A DNA stretch of 16,352 nt from Alphaproteobacteria bacterium (GTDB taxonomy: Bacteria > Pseudomonadota > Alphaproteobacteria > Thalassobaculales > Thalassobaculaceae), in the NCBI GenBank assembly GCA_028822575.1, contig JAPKDN010000017.1:1-16352 (forward strand), given 5' to 3'. Shown in pieces: positions 1 through 6,672 of the stretch; within the stretch, counting starts at the first letter, position 1, and every line of letters begins with the position of its first letter. Below the pieces are notes generated by a model. It searched no databases and was not told the DNA's origin. It saw nothing but the letters and a program-made list of their open reading frames with translations. Both the position numbers and the translations under genes were made by a program.

Positions 1-493
1 CGTTGATGGAGTTTTCACCTATTATGATGGCTGGGTTTACGTAGCTATCAATTCGCATTTTATGAAGTCCTGGCGAAAGCATTTTTGCAAAAATAAATAC
101 CGCTTTATATCTCCGGCGATCGCTCCACGAATATTCTTGGTCGCCAATCGACTGCCCTGGAACAACCTCGAAAGTTCGAACGTTGATACTGTTTGAACGG
201 CTTGCGACAAAGTTTTCTTTTTGAGAAAACCATCCTTTTACATCCATGGCAACAAACATTTGGACCAAATTATCGTCCGTCACAGCTACGATATCCATGG
301 CAACGGGTGTGTCGTTATTAGCGCCTGGAACCGCCGATATATTTATCCGCTTAGTGTCTATGTCACCTGCCACCAATGACGATAGCCCTGAGCACCCTAG
401 CAATGAAAAAACGCACATCAAAATAGTGAGTGAATTTTGGAACCGGGTGGCAAAAAACCGAAATTTGTGCCGTTGCGTAATCCCATCATTCAT
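1..493 (-). CDS. Predicted lipoprotein, possibly type VI secretion TssJ/VasD-like (partial, 3' end off window)
   Basis: Reading the minus strand from ATG 493 gives an open frame of about 164 codons that leaves the left edge without a stop. A cytoplasmic head (MNDGITQRHKFRFFATRF) is followed by a hydrophobic stretch ending in a lipobox (SLLGCSG, Cys around residue 34), so export and lipid attachment are predicted. The mature part has a beta-rich look, with NISAVPGANNDTPVAMDIV, a WFSQKENF segment, FEVVPGQS and LSPGLHKMRIDSY. This order (polar N-terminus with PVA.D, WF, PGQ, then a spG.H.mRi strand) resembles TssJ/VasD-type type VI secretion lipoproteins, but that is from memory and unconfirmed. 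A GGGGGG tract just upstream supports ATG 493; an in-frame ATG at 511 has no ribosome site. AT-rich codon use differs from the his and hsl genes, suggesting transfer. Confidence 0.7.
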   Translation of the reverse strand, partial: MNDGITQRHKFRFFATRFQNSLTILMCVFSLLGCSGLSSLVAGDIDTKRINISAVPGANNDTPVAMDIVAVTDDNLVQMFVAMDVKGWFSQKENFVASRSNSINVRTFEVVPGQSIGDQEYSWSDRRRYKAVFIFAKMLSPGLHKMRIDSYVNPAIIIGENSIN

Positions 494-554
494 TGTCCAC
501 CCCCCAGACATTTTGTAAAACGTTAAGGCCTGCTGATGCTGCTTGCGATTAGCA

Positions 555-583
555 AATAGAGCACCCTGAGAAATAAAAATCAA
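555..583 (-). promoter_or_regulatory. Candidate sigma70-type promoter for the left-edge lipoprotein gene
   Basis: On the minus strand TTGATT (583-578) and TCTATT (560-555) are separated by exactly 17 bases, each matching four of six consensus positions. Transcription would begin near 548, giving a leader of about 55 bases before ATG 493. The surrounding DNA is AT-rich, so chance matches are likely. Confidence 0.3.
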
Positions 584-667
584 AATGCCTGACGCTTAAA
601 TCATCAAAGTCTAGAAAGATTCATCCATACGAATAGTATAGCCTGGCGCTATCAAGGATTGATATCA

Positions 668-868
668 TCAAAAAATGGCCGCGATGCCCATTCGCTTCAT
701 GAGTGTGGCAGCGTGTGACTGGCTCACCTTGGACCCTTCCTGCGTCAGCAGGCCCTGTAACATCCAGCTGCCCGCGAAAGGAAACTCGGTATGTTACTTG
801 TCGATCCGATGCATCAGCTTTAGATCTGCACCCGACACTAGGCGGTGCTCATAATAAGCGCTGGCGCG
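668..868 (-). pseudogene. Remnant of IS3-family transposase (OrfB, N-terminal part)
   Basis: Translating the minus strand from about 868 gives VRASAYYEHRLVSGADLKLM, then HRIDK, a TAA stop, HTEFPFAGSWMLQGLL, TQEGSKVSQSHAATLMKRMG, and IAAIF before TGA at 670-668. This is the recognisable pre-catalytic region of IS3-group OrfB transposases: SxYY.pR, then ADLxLMxRID, then PFAGSRML.gLL and a helix ending LMKRMGI. The stop falls where the family has a residue between RID.. and HxE..PFAGS, and the frame ends exactly where the rest of the transposase, with its DDE catalytic core, should begin. It is therefore a dead fragment of under 70 codons. No terminal inverted repeats or orfA were seen; a 13-base palindrome (TTGAT-ATC-ATCAA, 659-671) sits at the broken end. 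It marks past insertion between the lipoprotein gene and the pentapeptide pseudogene. Confidence 0.7.
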
Positions 869-931
869 AACACACATGTGGTGCCTTCCAAAAACTGGCC
901 CCGCTATTGCGCGATCTGGTTAAGGTGAAAA

Positions 932-1678
932 TCAAAAAATTTGCACCGGCTCGACCAGGGTTTTCTCGCCCATTTTCGCGGCAATCTTGCTGACATTGCG
1001 CGGGAAATTCACATATACCAAATGTTCAGTTTTACTGAACGCCTCCGCTCCGCTGGCTGTGTATTGGCGATATGCACCTGAACATCGATCTTGAGAGTAT
1101 AGATCCGCCGGCCACTCCCAAAGCTCTTCGAGGGTCTGGGGCTGGAAAATGGCAATTCTTGACAATCTAGCCGAGACAAGCGCGGTGCTCGAAAGCTCAA
1201 GACCCGCTAGGTTTTTATCCAGCAATCAGCCCGAGCCCGTATTTACCGAAGGAGCTTGTGAAATTAAGATGTGATATCGCTTGATATCCAATGTCATTGG
1301 GCTTTGGGAGAGGTCCAGTGCCAGCAACTAGTTCGCTCTATCGGCGTTAACAAAATTAGCGACATCCAGGTTGCGGGGCCTGACATCGGCGCGATGGAGG
1401 TCCACATCCTCTAGCGCCGCCAATTCTAGATTCGCACCCTGCAAATTCGCTTCTGTCAGGTTCACACCAACACAGGCGCATCTGCCCAGATCGGCGCGAT
1501 ACAGTTTTACACCCTTTGGACCAACCTCCAAAAACTTCACGCCGGACGCCGCCATTCCAGAATGGTTTTCTCCACTCAGATCGGTGCGTACGAGGTTATA
1601 GTTCTACAAGTAGCTGTTTTGAAAATCAGTGGCCTGCCGTATCGAATGGTAAACGTCCTTCAACTCGATCGGCCGCAT
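932..1678 (-). pseudogene. Decayed pentapeptide-repeat protein gene with three in-frame stops
   Basis: From ATG 1678 (preceded by GGAGG, four bases away) one minus-strand frame can be followed for 248 codons to TGA 934-932, interrupted by only three stops: TAG 1606-1604, TAG 1330-1328 and TGA 1228-1226. Between the first two, the product has clear pentapeptide-repeat periodicity, with a hydrophobic residue (usually Leu) every fifth position: NLVRTDLSG, KGVKLYRADLGRC, GVNLTEANLQGANLELAALE, DVDLHRADVRPRNLDVANF. The last segment starts with another repeat-like stretch (NLAGLELSSTALVSARL) and then a non-repeat tail. Pentapeptide repeats fold as a right-handed beta-helix, but no specific role can be assigned. 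Random DNA of this composition should give far more stops, so I infer recent inactivation by point mutation; the assignment of 932-1327 to the same gene is weaker. The 1679-1861 stretch up to the HIT gene shows nothing recognisable. Confidence 0.55.
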
Positions 1679-1861
1679 TCCCCCTCCGTCAGGGTCAGAC
1701 AGCTCCAAACGGAGCGAGTCAGAACGGGATATCTCGCACTTTACCCAAGCTCCTACGCCAGGACAGCGTTCAAGCACAAGTTGGAGAATGATTATGTCAG
1801 GTTTCTCAATGAATTAGATGTGGTTTGAATCGTTTGTCAGGCAATTTCTGAAACCGGGCCG

Positions 1862-2230
1862 CTATTCACGCTGGCGGGTCAACATCCGGCCCAGGCGGCG
1901 GCCACCAAGCACATGGATATGGAGATGCGGCACTTCTTGAATTCCATCGTCGCCATTGTTGGAAATTATCCTGAAGCCCGGCTCCTCCAGCCCCATGATC
2001 TTCGCAACCTCTCCAATCGCCCGTATAAAAGCCGCCTGTTCTTCGGCACTTGCTCGTGCGCTAAAAGCCACCATGTTTTCGTAGGGCCCTTTGGGAATCA
2101 CCAGAACATGTGTAGGGGCCTGGGGATCGATATCGTGGAACGCCAAGACATGCTCGTCCTCAAATACTGTCCGGTTTGGAATTTCACCCCGCAGGATCTT
2201 CGCAAAAATATTCTCGGGGTCATAACTCAT
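1862..2230 (-). CDS. HIT family protein (HinT-like nucleotide-binding hydrolase)
   Basis: 122-residue histidine-triad protein, the usual length for bacterial HinT. The opening YDPENIFAKILRGEIPNRTV, the strand HVLAFHDIDPQAPTHVLVIP, and the C-terminal EVPHLHIHVLGGR are all textbook. The triad HxHxH is at residues 102-106. Family members hydrolyse AMP linked through phosphoramidate or similar bonds (for example aminoacyl- or lysyl-AMP) in the cytoplasm; the natural substrate here is unknown. The ATG lies three bases after the hisE stop with an AAAGG-type ribosome site inside the end of hisE, so it is the last gene of the his operon. This hisE-HIT adjacency is common in alphaproteobacteria. Confidence 0.95.
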   Translation of the reverse strand: MSYDPENIFAKILRGEIPNRTVFEDEHVLAFHDIDPQAPTHVLVIPKGPYENMVAFSARASAEEQAAFIRAIGEVAKIMGLEEPGFRIISNNGDDGIQEVPHLHIHVLGGRRLGRMLTRQRE

Positions 2231-2233
2231 CGC

Positions 2234-2572
2234 CTAACCTTTCTTATTGTTCGGGCCACCAGCGCGGTTGGCTTTTTCCTCGAGACCGGATGTACCTGCC
2301 CGACGGGCCAGCTCGTCCCAAATTTCCCTGGGATCAACTTCTGCAGCGGCCCAAAGAACTAGCAAATGATACAATAGATCAGCACTCTCGGCCGTCAGGG
2401 TCTCTTTTGAACCAGATAGCGCCGCAACAACCGTTTCGACGGCTTCTTCCCCGACCTTGCGAGCAATTATCGGCATTCCCCGCTCAAACAGTCCCGCGGT
2501 ATAGGAGCTCTCGGCATCGCCGCCCTTGCGGCTGGCGATCACCCCGAAAAGGGCGTCGATAGGATGGGTCAT
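2234..2572 (-). CDS. hisE: Phosphoribosyl-ATP pyrophosphatase (HisE)
   Basis: 112 residues, monofunctional. It hydrolyses phosphoribosyl-ATP to phosphoribosyl-AMP and pyrophosphate, step 2 of histidine synthesis. The MazG-like all-alpha fold is marked by [15 protein letters not shown] (38-52), whose acidic EEAVE residues bind metal, and [13 protein letters not shown] (62-74). The C-terminal 15 residues are polar and Gly/Lys-rich and probably disordered. The ATG overlaps the hisF stop in an ATGA junction, implying translational coupling. The cyclohydrolase hisI, fused to hisE in enterobacteria, is separate in this organism and not in the window. Confidence 0.97.
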   Translation of the reverse strand: MTHPIDALFGVIASRKGGDAESSYTAGLFERGMPIIARKVGEEAVETVVAALSGSKETLTAESADLLYHLLVLWAAAEVDPREIWDELARRAGTSGLEEKANRAGGPNNKKG

Positions 2573-3333
2573 GGGTGTGGCCTAACCGGTATACCCGCCT
2601 CGGCCATGCGCGCCTTGGCGTCGGCGATGCGGAACTGGCCGAAGTGGAAAACCGAAGCCGCGAGCACGGCCGACGCGCCACCTTCGAGAACGCCCTCGGC
2701 GAAATGGTCCAGGGTCCCAACCCCACCCGACGCGATTACCGGCACGGACACCGCATCTGATATAGCCTTGGTCAGAGGCAAGTCGAAGCCAACCTTGGTT
2801 CCGTCCCGATCCATCGATGTCAGCAGAATCTCACCAGCGCCGTATTCCACCATACGACGCGCCCAAGCGACGGCGTCTATCCCAGTTTCGCGCCGCCCAC
2901 CATGCGTGAAGACCTCATATTGTTCGGGTCCAACACTTTTGGCATCGATGGCGACCACGATACACTGCGTTCCAAATTTATGTGCGGCCTCACGAACGAA
3001 TTCGGGGCGATTGACCGCCGCCGTCATGATCGACACCTTGTCGGCTCCAGCCAACAGCAATTTACGAATGTCCTCGACCGTCCGCACCCCTCCACCGACG
3101 GTCAAGGGCATAAAGCATTGCTCGGCGGTGCTGGCAACAACGTCGAACAGAGTGTCGCGATTGTCACTGCTCGCTGTGATATCGAGAAAGGTCAGCTCAT
3201 CGGCGCCCTCGGCATCATAGAGCTTGGCCTGTTCCACTGGATCCCCCGCATCGACAAGATCCAGAAAATTGACCCCCTTAACGACCCGGCCATCCTTGAC
3301 ATCCAGGCAAGGTATAACCCGAACCGTCAGCAC
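2569..3333 (-). CDS. hisF: Imidazole glycerol phosphate synthase, cyclase subunit (HisF)
   Basis: TIM-barrel subunit that uses ammonia from HisH to convert PRFAR into imidazole-glycerol phosphate and AICAR. With GTG 3333 as start the protein is 254 residues and opens [20 protein letters not shown], placing the two catalytic aspartates at 11 and 130 (VVAIDAKS), the family's standard numbering. Phosphate-binding loops are visible in LTVGGGVR and PVIASGGVG. An upstream in-frame GTG (3342) would have the GGAG ribosome site almost touching it, while GTG 3333 has an 8-base gap, so 3333 is chosen. It overlaps the end of hisA by 7 bases and hisE by 4. Confidence 0.96.
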   Translation of the reverse strand: MLTVRVIPCLDVKDGRVVKGVNFLDLVDAGDPVEQAKLYDAEGADELTFLDITASSDNRDTLFDVVASTAEQCFMPLTVGGGVRTVEDIRKLLLAGADKVSIMTAAVNRPEFVREAAHKFGTQCIVVAIDAKSVGPEQYEVFTHGGRRETGIDAVAWARRMVEYGAGEILLTSMDRDGTKVGFDLPLTKAISDAVSVPVIASGGVGTLDHFAEGVLEGGASAVLAASVFHFGQFRIADAKARMAEAGIPVRPHP

Positions 3334-4073
3334 GGCACACACTCCGTCACTGCGCCGGACAACAGCCGCAACCCTTCCGCGAGGTCCAACCGACCATCAT
3401 AAAGAGCGCGCCCACAAATCACGCCAGCAATGCCCGCGGCAGAGCGCGCTCGGAGCTCGACTAAATCCGCCGCCGATGAAACACCACCGGAAGCAATGAC
3501 CGGCGTGGTGATTGCCGCCGCGAGGGTTGCCGTCGCCTCAACATTCACCCCGACAAGCGCACCATCTCTATCTATATCGGTAAATATGATGCCCGCGACC
3601 CCACAATCTTCGAAACGTCTGGCCAAATCTAGAGTGGCGACCGACGAGGTTTCGGCCCAGCCCTCGGCGGCGACCATTCCATCACGGGCATCGATACCAA
3701 CCGATATTCGATCCGGGAAAGTCCGGCACGCAGCGCGAACCAACTCGGGATCCCTCAAGGCCGCCGTGCCCAGAATTACCCGGGCCACCCCGCGCTCCAA
3801 CCAGGCCTCTATCCCCTTCATATCGCGGACACCACCACCAAGCTGTACCGGTGTTCCGACGGAAAGAATAGCCTCCACGGCCGAGCCATTAACGGACCGG
3901 CCGGCGAAGGCACCATCAAGGTCAACCACATGGACCACCTGACAGCCAGCATCCCGGAAGGCCGTAGCCTGAGCGCTTGGGTCTGTATTGTAAACTGTAG
4001 CGCTGTCCATCTCGCCCTTCAGCAGACGCACACAAGCACCATCTTTAAGATCAATCGCGGGATAAAGAATCAA
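3327..4073 (-). CDS. hisA: ProFAR isomerase (HisA)
   Basis: 248-residue TIM barrel that performs the Amadori rearrangement of ProFAR to PRFAR, the substrate of HisF-HisH. The N-terminus [20 protein letters not shown] carries catalytic Asp8; the second catalytic Asp is in SVGIDARDG (128). Phosphate-binding glycines are in VQLGGGVRD and [10 protein letters not shown]. The only start that begins the conserved first beta-strand is TTG at 4073, which overlaps the stop of the upstream acetyltransferase gene (TTGA junction). A weak start combined with overlap suggests HisA translation depends on coupling. The last few codons overlap hisF. Confidence 0.96.
   Translation of the reverse strand: MILYPAIDLKDGACVRLLKGEMDSATVYNTDPSAQATAFRDAGCQVVHVVDLDGAFAGRSVNGSAVEAILSVGTPVQLGGGVRDMKGIEAWLERGVARVILGTAALRDPELVRAACRTFPDRISVGIDARDGMVAAEGWAETSSVATLDLARRFEDCGVAGIIFTDIDRDGALVGVNVEATATLAAAITTPVIASGGVSSAADLVELRARSAAGIAGVICGRALYDGRLDLAEGLRLLSGAVTECVPC
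3342..3345 (-). promoter_or_regulatory. Ribosome binding site deciding the hisF start
   Basis: GGAG lies 8 bases upstream of GTG 3333 and only directly adjacent to GTG 3342, inside the 3' end of hisA. The spacing favours the shorter HisF. Confidence 0.55.
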
Positions 4074-4660
4074 GAGGATTTTCCATCTGCCTTGGGGCGC
4101 GGGATCAAGGTTTTATAATAAAATTGCCCCGCCACATCACGCCCGGCGACCCGCGCGTAAAATGGGTGGGATCCAAAGTGGACATAGCCCAGCCGTTCGT
4201 AGAGCCGGATCGCGGCGATTTGCGTTTCCCGGACATCCAGATTCAGAACCTGAAACCCTAAATCGCGCGCGTGATTCTCAGCGGCCTCAACAAGCTTTGC
4301 CGAAAGGCCATGACCACGAGCCCAGGGCGCCACGAAATTGGTTGTCAAATTACAGGCAAAGCTCTGCGCCTCGTTATTCCGCGTGGGTGTTAGAATTTGG
4401 CACGATCCGGCGATCACACCATCAAGGCGACCAACCAATAGATGACGCTCCCGAATCAGAATCACACCGCCCCAATAGGCTTCCAACACATCATGTTCAG
4501 GCGGCGTTAGCCAACCAAAGCCTCCACCATCGCGAATCGCGGCTTCGGCGGCGTCACAAAGATCATTAAGATCCGCCGCCACGAGACTTTCGATGTGCTC
4601 CACGCGGATATCAGGGGGCGAGAAGGTTGTGTTGTCTGAATTCATGACAGAGCCCTTCAT
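4070..4660 (-). CDS. GNAT family N-acetyltransferase within the his operon
   Basis: 196-residue protein with one acetyltransferase domain. The acetyl-CoA pyrophosphate-binding motif A is [20 protein letters not shown] (113-132, RGHGLS core), followed by [20 protein letters not shown] (139-158), the strand plus helix that place the acceptor, and FYKxL-like YYKTLIPR near the C-terminus. The first 50 residues form a less conserved N-terminal substrate part. The substrate is unknown: amines, protein N-termini or small metabolites are all possible. It is locked between hisH and hisA by overlaps (ATGA with hisH, TTGA with hisA), so it is expressed with the pathway. I recall GNAT genes at this spot in related alphaproteobacteria, but no histidine pathway step needs acetylation. 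An internal ATG at codon 6 is an alternative start. Confidence 0.92.
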   Translation of the reverse strand: MKGSVMNSDNTTFSPPDIRVEHIESLVAADLNDLCDAAEAAIRDGGGFGWLTPPEHDVLEAYWGGVILIRERHLLVGRLDGVIAGSCQILTPTRNNEAQSFACNLTTNFVAPWARGHGLSAKLVEAAENHARDLGFQVLNLDVRETQIAAIRLYERLGYVHFGSHPFYARVAGRDVAGQFYYKTLIPRPKADGKSS

Positions 4661-5313
4661 GGTCGCCAGGCCAGAAAATCGCTGATCAACCGCAGCCCAG
4701 ACGCCTGGCTTTTTTCAGGATGAAATTGGGTCCCTAGGATATTATCGCAACCCACGACTGCGGCCACGGTCTGACCATGATCGGTGGTCGCGAGAACATG
4801 GTCAGACGAGGCCGGGCGCATATGGTAACCATGCACGAAATACACAAACGGCCCACCTTCAAGACCGGCCAAAACTGGGTGGTTCGCGGCTTTGACATCC
4901 AACTGGTTCCATCCCATATGGGGGATTTTAAGTCTCTGTCCCTCCACACTCGGTTCTGGACGTAGGGCCTCAACCTTACCCGCCAACCAACCCAAGCCCC
5001 GGGTCACTTCATGTTCATGGCCACTATCGGCCATCAATTGCATCCCAACACAAATACCAAGGAACGGTTTACCAATCCTGATCACCTGCTCCTCAAGAGC
5101 CTCGCGCATTCCGGTGGCGGCGTTCAGCCCTTCCATGCAATCCGCGAAGGCGCCAACACCCGGTAAGACGATGCTCCGAGCCCGCCGAAGGTCTTTTGGG
5201 TCCGAGGTGACTAGGACTTCTGGCGCTTCCTCGGTTTGGCTCGCTGCCCAGGCAAATGCCTTCGCGGCCGACCTTAGATTGCCCGACCCATAATCGATAA
5301 TCGCGACGCTCAT
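4657..5313 (-). CDS. hisH: Imidazole glycerol phosphate synthase, glutaminase subunit (HisH)
   Basis: 218-residue class I glutamine amidotransferase that passes ammonia to HisF. It begins MSVAIIDYGSGNLRSAAKAF, has the oxyanion-hole sequence LPGVGAF, nucleophile Cys88 in GICVGMQLM, and the rest of the catalytic triad in GTQFHPEKSQASG (His198, Glu200). The frame extends ten codons upstream into the end of hisB, but the family-standard N-terminus starts at ATG 5313, which lies seven bases after the hisB stop. The gene ends in an ATGA overlap with the acetyltransferase. Confidence 0.97.
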   Translation of the reverse strand: MSVAIIDYGSGNLRSAAKAFAWAASQTEEAPEVLVTSDPKDLRRARSIVLPGVGAFADCMEGLNAATGMREALEEQVIRIGKPFLGICVGMQLMADSGHEHEVTRGLGWLAGKVEALRPEPSVEGQRLKIPHMGWNQLDVKAANHPVLAGLEGGPFVYFVHGYHMRPASSDHVLATTDHGQTVAAVVGCDNILGTQFHPEKSQASGLRLISDFLAWRP

Positions 5314-5320
5314 AACGGGA

Positions 5321-5950
5321 CTAAACCCCGCCGCCCAGGCCATCGGCGGTGCCGCCCAGCGATCCCTTGGTTGACGGCACGGAACCCGCCATACGCTGGT
5401 CGATGGTCACCGCCTGGCGAAGCGCGCGCGCCAGGGCCTTGAAGCAGGATTCGACGATATGGTGGGTATTCTCGCCATAAACATTCCGAACGTGCAGCGT
5501 AACACCGGCTGATTGCACGAAGGCCTGGAACCATTCCTTGAACAGTTCAGTGTCCATGTCGCCAAGTTTGGCCTGGGGCATCTTGACCCCCCAGACCATA
5601 TATGGACGACCGGAAATATCCAGGGACACTTCTGTCAAGGTTTCATCCATTGGAATGCTCGCCGCGCCATAACGGGTGATCCCGGTTCGGGCCCCGAGCG
5701 CCTGCCGCACGGCCTCTCCGACCACATAGCCAGAATCCTCGGTCGTGTGGTGATAATCGATGTGCAGATCACCCTTGGCCTCAAGCGAAAGATCTATCAA
5801 GGAATGCCGAGAAAGTTGTTCGAGCATATGATCGAGAAATCCAATGCCCGTGCTCACATCATAAATACCAGTGCCATCAAGGTTGACGGCGGCGCGAATC
5901 CGCGTCTCTTTGGTGACGCGTTCGATGGTCGCGGTGCGCTGGTCGTTCAT
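5321..5950 (-). CDS. hisB: Imidazoleglycerol-phosphate dehydratase (HisB, monofunctional)
   Basis: 209 residues, the dehydratase alone, without the histidinol-phosphatase domain fused to it in enterobacteria. It dehydrates imidazole-glycerol phosphate to imidazole-acetol phosphate using manganese. Metal-binding motifs of the two internal repeats are seen: [13 protein letters not shown] (38-50), [10 protein letters not shown] (65-74) and [16 protein letters not shown] (161-176), with VPSTKGSL near the end. The C-terminus carries about a dozen extra Gly-rich residues ([11 protein letters not shown]) after the usual STKG ending. First gene of the minus-strand his operon, divergent from hslV. Its upstream 153 bases show no run of histidine codons, so no attenuator leader is evident. 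Confidence 0.97.
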   Translation of the reverse strand: MNDQRTATIERVTKETRIRAAVNLDGTGIYDVSTGIGFLDHMLEQLSRHSLIDLSLEAKGDLHIDYHHTTEDSGYVVGEAVRQALGARTGITRYGAASIPMDETLTEVSLDISGRPYMVWGVKMPQAKLGDMDTELFKEWFQAFVQSAGVTLHVRNVYGENTHHIVESCFKALARALRQAVTIDQRMAGSVPSTKGSLGGTADGLGGGV

Positions 5951-6021
5951 GATCGTTCATCCCGTCGCTTCGGCGCGCTATGTACCAGGATCCTCCGCGA
6001 CTTGCCAGCCCAGGCAACTTG

Positions 6022-6052
6022 CTTGATTCAAACGCGGTGAGCGCCGCATAAC
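6022..6052 (+). promoter_or_regulatory. Candidate hslVU promoter, heat-shock (RpoH)-like
   Basis: CTTGAT (6022-6027) is followed 18 bases later by GCATAA (6046-6051) on the plus strand, about 50 bases before hslV. CTTG with a downstream CAT-containing box fits the alphaproteobacterial sigma32 pattern; it could also be read as a sigma70 TTGATT/CATAAC pair. A small inverted repeat, TTGCC-6-GGCAA (6002-6017), lies just upstream. The 5951-6103 region must also contain the hisB promoter, for which I see no convincing match. Confidence 0.4.
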
Positions 6053-6103
6053 ACTGGTCCCTGGGGTCATCGGACACGAGGCAAGGCTTGGAATGGACGA
6101 TCA

Positions 6104-6649
6104 ATGAGTGAAAGCGGATCCACATGGCACGGCACCACAATTCTTTCCGTCCGTAAAAACGGCAAGATCGTCATCGCAGGTGATGGCCAGGTAACTCTCG
6201 GAAACACCGTGATTAAGAGCCAGGCACGCAAGGTTCGCCGGTTGTCGAGCGGCAATGTCATCGCGGGCTTCGCTGGGGCCACCGCCGATGCATTCACCCT
6301 TTTTGAACGGCTCGAGGCCAAGCTTGAGCAACATCCCTCGCAGTTGACCCGAGCATGTGTCGAACTCGCCAAGGATTGGCGAACTGACCGTTACCTCCGG
6401 CGCCTTGAAGCCATGATGGCCGTGGCGGACGAGGAAACTTCCCTGATACTGTCGGGTACTGGAGACGTCTTGGAGCCAGAGGACGGGTTGATCGGCATTG
6501 GATCGGGTGGGGCCTTCGCGTTATCGGCGGCGCGGGCCTTGGTCGACCGCGATGACATGGATTCTGAGCAAATCGCGCGGCGCGCCATGAAAATCGCGGC
6601 GGATATTTGCATCTACACGAACGAGAACGTAACCATCGAGTCGCTTTAA
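6104..6649 (+). CDS. hslV: ATP-dependent protease HslVU, peptidase subunit HslV
   Basis: 181-residue proteasome-beta-like peptidase. The first ten residues ([10 protein letters not shown]) form a propeptide removed to expose catalytic Thr11 in [20 protein letters not shown]. The conserved GDGQVTLG, the helix [20 protein letters not shown] and [14 protein letters not shown] are all present, and the C-terminus ENVTIESL is typical. HslV forms a double hexamer that degrades cytoplasmic proteins unfolded by HslU. It lies 23 bases upstream of hslU and the two form an operon. Confidence 0.98.
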   Translation: MSESGSTWHGTTILSVRKNGKIVIAGDGQVTLGNTVIKSQARKVRRLSSGNVIAGFAGATADAFTLFERLEAKLEQHPSQLTRACVELAKDWRTDRYLRRLEAMMAVADEETSLILSGTGDVLEPEDGLIGIGSGGAFALSAARALVDRDDMDSEQIARRAMKIAADICIYTNENVTIESL

Positions 6650-6672
6650 GCAGCGCCTACCGGGAATTCTAT

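Noticed and set aside
246..518. 90-codon plus-strand open frame
   Set aside because: Opposite strand of the lipoprotein gene, which has a lipobox, ribosome site and protein-like sequence; the plus frame has none.
703..993. 96-codon plus-strand open frame
   Set aside because: It is antisense to the IS3 transposase remnant, which has recognisable family motifs on the minus strand.
1371..1828. Three overlapping plus-strand open frames of 76-91 codons
   Set aside because: No recognisable motif or convincing ribosome site; the minus-strand frame in the same place shows pentapeptide-repeat periodicity.
2564..3220. 218-codon plus-strand open frame antisense to hisF
   Set aside because: HisF on the minus strand has complete catalytic motifs; the plus frame is Ser/Ala/Pro-rich shadow sequence.
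5951..6103. Possible histidine attenuator leader for hisB
   Set aside because: No short frame with a run of His codons and no terminator-like hairpin with a T tract on the minus strand.
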